From NCBI RefSeq assembly GCF_009796285.1, contig NZ_CP047020.1:8370001-8434000 (forward strand): a stretch of 64,000 bases of DNA, written 5' to 3'. Both the position numbers and the translations under genes were made by a program. Source of the DNA: Streptomyces broussonetiae. GTDB lineage: Bacteria > Actinomycetota > Actinomycetes > Streptomycetales > Streptomycetaceae. How positions within the stretch are numbered: the stretch's first letter is position 1; each line of letters opens with the position of its first letter. This document shows positions 8,160-15,046 of this stretch, piece by piece. Under the pieces are notes generated by a model that did no database searches, had not been told where the DNA came from, and saw nothing but the letters and a program-made list of their open reading frames with translations.

Positions 8160-9511
8160 CGGCCCGGCGAAGCGCACCGAGCGCCGGCGGGGCACACGGC
8201 ACCCCGGGTCCGTTCGCCCGCGAGGTCGACGTGCTCGTCGTCGGCGCGGGGCCCGCGGGCCTGGTCGCCGCCGCCCGCCTGGCCGCGTCCGGAGCCGGCC
8301 GGATCGAGGTGCTCGAGCGTGAGCGGGAGGCCGGGGGAGTGCCCCGGCACTGCGCCCACGGCGGCTTCGGCACCCGTACGCACCCGCTGACCGGCCCCGA
8401 GTACGCCCGCCTGCTCGCGGAGGCGGCCGGACGGGCGGGCGCCGTGCTCCGGACCGGGGTGACCGCTCTGGACTGGGGGACCGCCCCGGGCGCGGCAGGG
8501 GCACAGGGGTCCGGGACCGGGGCGGACACCGGTGCGCAGCACGGCCCGGTGCTCCCGGGCGTGGTGCTGAACGCGGTCGGTCCCGGCGGACCCGAGACCA
8601 TCGGGGCGCGGGCCGTCGTCCTCGCCACCGGCGCCCGGGAACGCCCGCGTACGGCCCGGCTGGTGCCGGGCACCCGTCCCGCCGGTGTCTACACCACCGG
8701 TGAACTCCAGCAGGCCGTCCACCTGTTCGGGCAGCGCATCGGCACCCGCGCGGTCGTGGTCGGCGCCGAGCACGTCTCCTACGCGGCGGCCGACACGTTG
8801 CGCGCGGCCGGCGCCGAGATCGTCGCACTGGTCACGGAGCAGCTTCGCGCCCAAGTGCCCGTCACCCGGGCGCAGTCGGCCCGCCTGCGACACCGGATCC
8901 CGTTGCTGACGCAGACCACGGTCGCCGAACTCCTCGGTCACGGACGTCTGTCCGGCGTCCGCGTCCGCCACCGCGACGGCCGGACGGCCGTACTGTCCTG
9001 CGACACCGTCGTGTTCACCGGCGATTTCATCCCGGACCACGAACTGGCCCGCCGCGGTTCTCTCGCCCTGGACCCCGGCACCCGCGGCCCCGCCGTCGAC
9101 GGCTTTCTGCACACCTCACGCTTTGGCGTCTTCGCCGCCGGGAACGTCCTGCACGCCGTCGAACCCGCGGACGCGGCGGCCCGCGAGGGCGCCCGGGCGG
9201 CCCGGGCCGTGCTCGGCTTCCTGGCGGGCGCCGCCTGGCCCGGCCCCGGGGTGCCGCTCGCCGTCGAGGCGCCGCTGCGCTGGATCGCCCCGAACCGCAT
9301 CACGCCGGCGGCCCGCCCCGAGCGCTACGTCCTGCGCACCGCGGCCCCGCTGCGCCGGCCCGTCCTGTACGTACACCAGGACGGCAGGCTGCTGCACCAC
9401 GAGCGGCCCGTCCCCGCCGCCGCCCTGCCCCACCGCACCCTGACCCTCACGGCCCGCTGGCACCACCGCGTCGACGCCACAGGCGGCGAGGTACGGGTGA
9501 GCGTGCGCTGA
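8156..9511 (+). CDS. FAD/NAD(P)-dependent oxidoreductase partner of the GlpA-like enzyme
   Basis: A 451-residue pyridine-nucleotide-disulfide-type flavoprotein without a redox-active CxxC. FAD binding is shown by 'VLVVGAGPAGLVAAARLAAS', the NAD(P)-type second Rossmann by 'RAVVVGAEHVSYAAADTLRA', and the family hallmark by 'VLATGARERPRTARLVPG'. A C-terminal 'VFAAGNVLHAVEPADAAA' fits the GD-box region. Such proteins sit next to GlpA-like dehydrogenases in many bacteria and probably take electrons from them. The ATG at 8156 overlaps the preceding stop. It ends 32 bp before the convergent crotonase gene. The electron acceptor and exact role are inferred. Confidence 0.82.
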   Translation: MTARRSAPSAGGAHGTPGPFAREVDVLVVGAGPAGLVAAARLAASGAGRIEVLEREREAGGVPRHCAHGGFGTRTHPLTGPEYARLLAEAAGRAGAVLRTGVTALDWGTAPGAAGAQGSGTGADTGAQHGPVLPGVVLNAVGPGGPETIGARAVVLATGARERPRTARLVPGTRPAGVYTTGELQQAVHLFGQRIGTRAVVVGAEHVSYAAADTLRAAGAEIVALVTEQLRAQVPVTRAQSARLRHRIPLLTQTTVAELLGHGRLSGVRVRHRDGRTAVLSCDTVVFTGDFIPDHELARRGSLALDPGTRGPAVDGFLHTSRFGVFAAGNVLHAVEPADAAAREGARAARAVLGFLAGAAWPGPGVPLAVEAPLRWIAPNRITPAARPERYVLRTAAPLRRPVLYVHQDGRLLHHERPVPAAALPHRTLTLTARWHHRVDATGGEVRVSVR

Positions 9512-9543
9512 CCGGAGTGCGTGCGGGCCTGGGAGCAGCCCGC

Positions 9544-10308
9544 TCAGATTCCGTTGAACGAGCCGTGCCGCCCGGCGCCCGAGGAGAACCGGGCTGCGCC
9601 TTCCGCGCTCTGTGTCAACACACCCATCCCGTGCCGGAGTTCGGTGCGCAGTGCCGTCTCCTCGTCCAGTCCCTCCTGGTCGAGGACCGACGCGCGGTCG
9701 CTGCGCAGACAGGCCTGCGGGAAGCGGGCGATGCCGGCCGCGAGCGCCTCGGCCTCGGCGCGGGCGGATCCCGTGGGCACCAGGCGGTTGGCGAGCCCGA
9801 TCTCGCAGGCCTCCCTGGCCGGGACCGGGCGGCCGGTCAGGATCATGTCCATGGCCCGGCCGGTGCCGATCAGCCGGGGCAGCCGCACCGTGCCACCGTC
9901 GATGAGCGGTACGCCCCAGCGGCGGCAGAACACGCCGAAGACGGCGTCCTCCTCCGCGATCCGCAGATCGCACCACAGGGCGAGTTCGAGGCCGCCCGCG
10001 ACCGCGTGCCCGGCCACCGCCGCGATCACCGGCTTGGACAGCCGCATCCGGGTCGGTCCCATCGGGCCGTCGCCGTCCTCGGCCACGCGGTTGCCGCGCT
10101 CGGTGCCGATCGCCTTCAGGTCCGCCCCCGCGCAGAACGTGCCGCCCTCGCCCCACAGGACCGCCACCCGGGCGCTGTCGTCGGCCTCGAACTCCCGGAA
10201 GGCATCGGTGAGTTCAGCGGCCGTGGGCCCGTCGACCGCGTTGCGGGCCTCGGGCCGGGACAGGACGACGGTGGTGACGTACTCCTTGCGCTCGACGCGG
10301 ACCGGCAC
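9544..10308 (-). CDS. Enoyl-CoA hydratase/isomerase (crotonase) family protein
   Basis: A 254-residue crotonase-fold enzyme, the usual length. 'RPEARNAVDGPTAAELTDAF' opens the fold. The oxyanion-hole stretch is 'FCAGADLKAIG', followed by 'AVAGHAVAGGLELALWCDLR', the second oxyanion region. Residue 'E' of 'GGLELALWCDLRIAEEDAVF' (first 19 residues) sits where one catalytic glutamate is found in hydratases. Downstream 'GRAMDMILTGRPVPAREA' is also conserved. It should act on an acyl-CoA, most likely hydrating a 2-enoyl-CoA, but family members do many reactions. The GTG start at 10308 has GGAGGG upstream. It follows the membrane-protein gene on the same strand by 46 bp, so the two may be co-transcribed. 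Confidence 0.9.
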   Translation of the reverse strand: MPVRVERKEYVTTVVLSRPEARNAVDGPTAAELTDAFREFEADDSARVAVLWGEGGTFCAGADLKAIGTERGNRVAEDGDGPMGPTRMRLSKPVIAAVAGHAVAGGLELALWCDLRIAEEDAVFGVFCRRWGVPLIDGGTVRLPRLIGTGRAMDMILTGRPVPAREACEIGLANRLVPTGSARAEAEALAAGIARFPQACLRSDRASVLDQEGLDEETALRTELRHGMGVLTQSAEGAARFSSGAGRHGSFNGI

Positions 10309-10354
10309 GGGGGACCCTCCTCAGGGTGACTGCGCTGCGGAGGGCCACTCTGCC

Positions 10355-11428
10355 TCAGATGACCTTCAGGCGCACCAGCGCCCCCAGCGTCAGCGCGCCC
10401 GGCACCAGTGGCACCCACACGGTGATGATGCGGTAGGCGAGCACCACCGCCGTGGCCACCGCCACCGGGCCGCCCGCCGCCACCAGCGCCACGATCAGCG
10501 CCGCCTCGACCGAACCGATTCCGCCCGGCGTGGGCACCAGCGCCACCGCCACCGTCGCGGCCAGGTACGCCAGCGCCATGTGCGCCGGCGGCACCGGCAG
10601 TTCCAGCGCCTGCCCCACCGCCACCAGGCCGGCGGCCTGCAGCGCCGGGAAGGCGAACGAGCCGCCCCACAGCGCGAGCGCCCTGGCCGGACGCGTGTGC
10701 ACCGAACGGGCCTCGCCCAGGGCGGTGCGCACGAAGCGGAGCACGGGCGCGCGCAGGGGGCGTACGAGGGCCAGCGCGGCCACCGCCACCGCCACTACCG
10801 TGCCCGCGACGGCCAGCAGCGGGCCCACGGCCCCGTGGGGGAGCAGGGGGCCGATGTGCAGCGCGTCGGGGAAGGCGAGCAGCAGCGCGGCCAGCAGGCT
10901 CAGCCGGCCGACCGACTCGGCGAGCAGGTAGAGCGCGAGCGCGGCGGAGGAGCGCGCGAGCGGCACCCCGCACACGGTCATGAACCGCAGATTGACCGCG
11001 CCCGAGCCGAGCCCGGTCGGCAGCAGATGGTTGGCCGAGCCTGCCGCGAACTGCGTGGCCAGCAGTCGCCACCGGGGCAGTGGCTGGATCACCGCGCCCT
11101 GCCGGGTGATGGCCGCGGCCACCCAGGTCAGGCAGGTGGCTCCGGCCGCCGCCAGCAGCCAGGGCCACGAGGCGGTCCGCAGCTGGCCGAAGCCGTCGAG
11201 GAGCACGGACCGGTTGCGCACCGCGAGGATCGCGACGAGCACGAGCGGCAGCAGGCACAGCAGCTGCCGCACGGGGAGGTGCCGGGCGAGCCGGTGAAGG
11301 CGTCCATGGCCCAGGTCGGGGAGGTGTAGTGCTCTCACACCTCGAGAGGTTTTCCGCGCCGTCTCAACGGCAGGTGGCGGATTCGCGGACGCCGGCTTAC
11401 GGGCCGGCGGCTTGCAGGCTGTGGTCAT
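10355..11428 (-). CDS. Lysylphosphatidylglycerol synthase TM-domain-like (UPF0104) membrane protein
   Basis: A 357-residue integral membrane protein with roughly eight helices. The frame is open much further upstream, but only the part from the ATG at 11428 (MTTACKPPARKPASANPPPA) looks coding, and GAAGG precedes it. The motif 'TRQGAVIQPLPRWRLLATQF', then 'NHLLPTGLGSGAVNLRFM' and 'VPTPGGIGSVEAALIVAL', is the LPG-synthase/AglD flippase-domain pattern. No cytoplasmic synthase domain follows, so it is the membrane half only. A lipid or polyprenyl-linked substrate is likely but unknown. It is divergent from the SoxR-box ABC transporter and upstream of the crotonase gene on the same strand. Confidence 0.8.
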   Translation of the reverse strand: MTTACKPPARKPASANPPPAVETARKTSRGVRALHLPDLGHGRLHRLARHLPVRQLLCLLPLVLVAILAVRNRSVLLDGFGQLRTASWPWLLAAAGATCLTWVAAAITRQGAVIQPLPRWRLLATQFAAGSANHLLPTGLGSGAVNLRFMTVCGVPLARSSAALALYLLAESVGRLSLLAALLLAFPDALHIGPLLPHGAVGPLLAVAGTVVAVAVAALALVRPLRAPVLRFVRTALGEARSVHTRPARALALWGGSFAFPALQAAGLVAVGQALELPVPPAHMALAYLAATVAVALVPTPGGIGSVEAALIVALVAAGGPVAVATAVVLAYRIITVWVPLVPGALTLGALVRLKVI

Positions 11429-11501
11429 CGGGGCCTTCGGGGAGAGGGACGCGGGCAGGGGCCGCGGTGGTTGTCCCGGTGGGGGTGAAAAGAAGCGGAC
11501 A

Positions 11502-11532
11502 TTGACCTCAACGAAGCTTGAGGTTCTACGTT
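11502..11532 (+). promoter_or_regulatory. SoxR-type promoter/operator for the ABC transporter
   Basis: TTGACC (11502-11507) and TACGTT (11527-11532, TAnnnT) are 19 bp apart, the long spacer typical of MerR-family promoters. Within lies CCTCAACGAAGCTTGAGG (11506-11523). This is an 18-bp dyad whose half sites CCTCAA and TTGAGG and 6-bp centre match the classical SoxR box; the arms extend to 7 bp as ACCTCAA/TTGAGGT. A start of transcription 7-8 bp after the -10 falls on the A of the ATG at 11540, which implies a leaderless mRNA. Confidence 0.8.
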
Positions 11533-11539
11533 CTTGTGC

Positions 11540-13405
11540 ATGAGCATGGAGACCACCGCATGGACGCAGTTGCACAGCGTGATGAACGCGCAGGCCGACC
11601 GCCGTCCCCTCGCCCGCGCCACGCTGCGCCGTATCGCCGCCTTCGCCCGTCCGCACCGCGCGGGCATCGTCCGGTTCGTACTGTTCGGGGTGGTGACCGC
11701 GCTGCTCGCCGTCGCGACCCCCGTGCTCGCCGGCCGCGTCGTCGACGCGATCGTGGCGGGGCACGACTCCGGCAGGGTCGTGCGGCTCTCGCTGCTGATC
11801 GCGCTCGTCGCCCTCGGTGAGGCAGGGCTCGGCATCCTCGGCCGCCGGTTGTCGTCGACGCTCGGGGAGGGACTCATCCTCGACCTCAGGACGGCTGTGT
11901 TCGATCATGTGCAGCGCATGCCCGTCGCGTTCTTCACACGGACTCGTACGGGCGCGCTGGTCAGCCGTCTCAACAACGACGTGATCGGCGCCCAGCGGGC
12001 GTTCGCCAACACCCTGTCGGGCGTGGTGAGCAACCTGGTCACGCTGGTGCTCACGCTGGCCGTGATGCTGACCCTGTCCTGGCAGATCACCCTGCTCGCG
12101 CTGGTCCTGCTGCCGGTGTTCGTGCTGCCGGCCCGCCGCATGGGCAGCCGGATGGCCCGGATGCAGCGGGAGGCGGCGGCGCTGAACGCGGCCATGGGCA
12201 CCCGGATGACCGAGCGGTTCTCCGCGCCCGGCGCCACCCTGGTCAAGCTGTTCGGCCGCCCCGAGGAGGAGTCGGCGGAGTTCGCGGCCCGCGCCGCCCG
12301 GGTGCGCGACATCGGCGTGCGCACGGCGACCGCGCAGTCCGTGTTCATCACCTCTCTCACCCTGGTCTCCGCGCTCGCGCTCGCCCTCGTCTACGGCCTC
12401 GGCGGCTGGTTCGCGCTGCACGGCACCCTCCAGGCGGGCGCGGTCGTCTCCCTCTCGCTGCTGCTGACCCGGCTGTACGCCCCGCTCACCGCGCTCGCCG
12501 GGGCCCGGGTGGAGGTGATGAGCGCCCTCGTCAGCTTCGAGCGGGTCTTCGAGGTGCTGGACCTCAAGCCGCTCATCGAGGAGAAGCCGGACGCCGTGGA
12601 CGTCCCCGAGGGTCCGGTCGCCGTCGAGTTCGAGGACGTCCGCTTCGCCTACCCCTCTGCCGACCAGGTCTCCCTCGCCTCCCTGGAGGAGGTCGCCGCC
12701 CTCGACACCCGCGGGGGCTCCGAGGTCCTGCACGGCATCTCCTTCCGCGCCGAACCCGGGCAGACGGTCGCCCTCGTCGGCTCCTCCGGCGCCGGCAAGT
12801 CCACCATCGCCCAGCTGCTGCCGCGGCTGTACGACGTCGACGCGGGCGCCGTCCGGGTCGGCGGCACCGATGTGCGCGACCTGACCGCCGCCGCCCTGCG
12901 GGCCACCCTCGGCATGGTCACCCAGGACGGCCACCTCTTCCACGACACCGTCCGCGCCAACCTGCTGCTGGCCCGCCCGGACGCCACCGACGAGGACCTG
13001 TGGGACGCCCTCGGCCGGGCCCGCCTGGCAGAGGTCGTACGGTCCCTGCCGGACGGCCTGGAGACGGTCGTCGGTGAGCGCGGCTACCGGCTCTCCGGCG
13101 GTGAACGCCAGCGCATGACGATCGCCCGGCTGCTGCTGGCCCGCCAGCGCGTGGTGATCCTGGACGAGGCCACCGCCCATCTGGACAACACCTCCGAGGC
13201 GGCCGTGCAGGAGGCGCTCACCGAGGCGCTGGAGGGCCGTACCGCCGTGGTCATCGCCCACCGGCTGTCCACGGTCCGGGCCGCCGACCAGATCCTGGTC
13301 GTGGAGTCCGGGCGGATCGTGGAACGGGGCACGCACGAGGAGCTGTTGGCGGCGGACGGGCGGTATGCCGAGCTGTACCGGACGCAGTTCGCCACCGCCG
13401 TGTGA
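11540..13405 (+). CDS. ABC transporter, fused permease-ATPase (multidrug exporter type), SoxR-controlled
   Basis: A 621-residue half-transporter that probably pumps lipophilic or redox-active compounds out as a homodimer. Six membrane helices occupy roughly residues 40-310. The nucleotide-binding domain follows with Walker A 'GSSGAGKST', signature 'LSGGERQRMTIARLLLA', Walker B 'RVVILDEAT' and H-loop 'IAHRLST'. The frame also offers a TTG at 11534 (11 nt after GAGG) and an ATG at 11546. I prefer ATG 11540 because the SoxR-type promoter would start the transcript there. An ABC transporter gene is a reported SoxR target in Streptomyces coelicolor, which agrees with the operator seen here. Confidence 0.93.
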   Translation: MSMETTAWTQLHSVMNAQADRRPLARATLRRIAAFARPHRAGIVRFVLFGVVTALLAVATPVLAGRVVDAIVAGHDSGRVVRLSLLIALVALGEAGLGILGRRLSSTLGEGLILDLRTAVFDHVQRMPVAFFTRTRTGALVSRLNNDVIGAQRAFANTLSGVVSNLVTLVLTLAVMLTLSWQITLLALVLLPVFVLPARRMGSRMARMQREAAALNAAMGTRMTERFSAPGATLVKLFGRPEEESAEFAARAARVRDIGVRTATAQSVFITSLTLVSALALALVYGLGGWFALHGTLQAGAVVSLSLLLTRLYAPLTALAGARVEVMSALVSFERVFEVLDLKPLIEEKPDAVDVPEGPVAVEFEDVRFAYPSADQVSLASLEEVAALDTRGGSEVLHGISFRAEPGQTVALVGSSGAGKSTIAQLLPRLYDVDAGAVRVGGTDVRDLTAAALRATLGMVTQDGHLFHDTVRANLLLARPDATDEDLWDALGRARLAEVVRSLPDGLETVVGERGYRLSGGERQRMTIARLLLARQRVVILDEATAHLDNTSEAAVQEALTEALEGRTAVVIAHRLSTVRAADQILVVESGRIVERGTHEELLAADGRYAELYRTQFATAV

Positions 13406-13482
13406 GCCGTCGCGCAGGTACGCCGCAGGGGTGCGGGCCGTTGCCGACCGCCGGTTTGTCGGGGTTGGTTATGCGGCGCCCG

Positions 13483-13498
13483 CGCCCCTTGGGGGGCG
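13483..13498 (+). terminator. Weak hairpin after the ABC transporter
   Basis: CGCCCC-TTGG-GGGGCG forms a 6-bp GC stem with a tetraloop, 78 bp past the ABC transporter stop and just before the next promoter. There is no U-tract. It could end transcription, but it is short. Confidence 0.3.
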
Positions 13499-13513
13499 TT
13501 GCTGTCCCACCTC

Positions 13514-13542
13514 TTGACGCCGCTGGTCCGGACCTTTAGTTT
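13514..13542 (+). promoter_or_regulatory. Promoter of the chitinase-like gene with a DasR-like operator in the spacer
   Basis: TTGACG (13514-13519) and TAGTTT (13537-13542) are separated by 17 bp, a good primary-sigma promoter. The spacer contains CTGGTCCGGACC (13523-13534), whose centre GGTCCGGACC is a perfect palindrome. It shares the CTGGTC-N2-GACC framework of the DasR dre consensus that governs chitinase genes in streptomycetes. The outer bases do not match dre fully. A second dyad, ACACCCC/GGGGTGT (13566-13572 and 13590-13596), lies in the predicted leader. Confidence 0.5.
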
Positions 13543-13630
13543 CACGCCTTAAACAAAGCCTGCGGACACCCCAATTCCCGCTCCACCACGGGGTGTTGGC
13601 TTGCCCCCCCACACGAAAGGCCGCCCGCAC

Positions 13631-14989
13631 ATGGCCAGACCTCTTCCCGCAGCAGTCGCCCTCGGCGTCGTCGCGCTCTCGGCCGGGCTGCTCACCGCTT
13701 CCCCCGCCCAGGCCGCCACCGGCGCCATCACCGGCCTCGCCGGCAAATGCCTTGACGTCGCCGGGGCCAACTCCGCCGACGGCACACCCGTCCAGCTCTA
13801 CGACTGCAACGGCACGAACGCCCAGCAGTGGACCGTCGGCAGCGACGGCACGATCCGCGCCCTCGGCAAGTGCCTCGATGTGACCGGCAACTCGACCGCC
13901 GACGGCGCCACGGCCCAGCTGTGGTCCTGTACCGGCGGAGCGAACCAGAAGTGGACCGTCACCGCCGCCCACGACATCGTCAACCCGCAGGCGAACAAGT
14001 GCCTGGACGTCACCGGCAACAACTCGGCCAACGGCACCCGGGTGCAGATCTGGAGCTGCAGCGGCGGCGCCAACCAGAAGTGGACCGCGCCCGCGGCGGA
14101 CGGCGGCGGCAACCCGTCCGCGCCGATGGCCGTCGCGCCGTACCTCTACAACGGCTGGGGCAGCCCGCCGGACCCCACCACCATCACCCAGGCCACGGGC
14201 GTGAAGTGGTTCACGCTCGCCTTCGTGCTCAGCAACGGCTACTGCGATCCGCAGTGGGACGGCAGCCGCCCGCTGACCGGCGGGGTGGACCAGCAGACGG
14301 TCAACACCGTGCGGGCGAACGGCGGTGACGTGATCCCGTCCTTCGGCGGCTACAGCGGCAACAAGCTGGAGAGTTCCTGCTCCAGCGCGGGTGAACTCGC
14401 CGCCGCGTACCAGAAGGTGATCAACGCCTACGGCCTGAAGGCGATCGACATCGACATCGAGGCCGACGCGTACAGCAACGCCACCGTGCAGCAGCGGACC
14501 GTGGACGCGCTCAAGACGGTGAAGGCGAACAACCCCGGCCTGAAGGTGTACGTCACGATCGGCACCGGGCAGTCCGGCCCCGACACCAGCCTGATCAACC
14601 GGGCCGCCTCCTCCGGCCTGACCGCGGACGCCTGGGCCATCATGCCGTTCGACTTCGGGGGCGCCGGACAGAACATGGGCAACCTCACCACGCAGGCCGC
14701 CGAGGGCCTCAAGAACGACCTGAAGAACGCCTACGGCTACAGCGACGACCAGGCCTACCGGGACATGGGCATCTCGTCGATGAACGGCATCACCGACAAC
14801 AACGAGACCGTCACGGTGAACGACTTCCGGACCATCCTGGCCTACGCCCAGCAGCACCACCTGGCCCGGCTCACGTTCTGGTCCGCCAACCGCGACCGGC
14901 CGTGCACCGGCGGCCCCGCCGACAGCTGCTCCGGAGTGAGCCAGTCCGACTGGGACTACACCCGCGTCTTCGCCGGCTACACCGGCTGA
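13631..14989 (+). CDS. Secreted ricin-lectin / GH18 chitinase-like glycoside hydrolase
   Basis: A 452-residue exported protein. The signal peptide covers about residues 1-29, cut after 'ASPAQA'. A ricin-type lectin domain (about 30-155) has three QxW repeats ('AQQWTV', 'NQKWTV', 'NQKWTA'), suggesting carbohydrate binding. The GH18-like catalytic barrel follows. 'KAIDIDIEAD' carries the D-x-D-x-E signature, the last Glu being the expected proton donor; the usual Gly after the first Asp is absent, since the motif reads I-D-I-D-I-E. It probably cleaves beta-1,4-GlcNAc linkages outside the cell. The ATG at 13631 has AAAGG upstream; an in-frame codon at 13601 would add a poor leader. The DasR-like promoter agrees with a chitin role. 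Confidence 0.9.
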   Translation: MARPLPAAVALGVVALSAGLLTASPAQAATGAITGLAGKCLDVAGANSADGTPVQLYDCNGTNAQQWTVGSDGTIRALGKCLDVTGNSTADGATAQLWSCTGGANQKWTVTAAHDIVNPQANKCLDVTGNNSANGTRVQIWSCSGGANQKWTAPAADGGGNPSAPMAVAPYLYNGWGSPPDPTTITQATGVKWFTLAFVLSNGYCDPQWDGSRPLTGGVDQQTVNTVRANGGDVIPSFGGYSGNKLESSCSSAGELAAAYQKVINAYGLKAIDIDIEADAYSNATVQQRTVDALKTVKANNPGLKVYVTIGTGQSGPDTSLINRAASSGLTADAWAIMPFDFGGAGQNMGNLTTQAAEGLKNDLKNAYGYSDDQAYRDMGISSMNGITDNNETVTVNDFRTILAYAQQHHLARLTFWSANRDRPCTGGPADSCSGVSQSDWDYTRVFAGYTG

Positions 14990-15046
14990 CCTCCCGGCCC
15001 CTCATTCCCCGGCCTTCGCCCCGCAGGCCAGTCAAGGAGAACCCCC

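Noticed and set aside
10355..13336. A 993-codon minus-strand open frame
   Set aside because: Only the C-terminal 357 codons are a real membrane protein; the rest is antisense shadow of the ABC transporter with Gly/His/Gln-rich composition.
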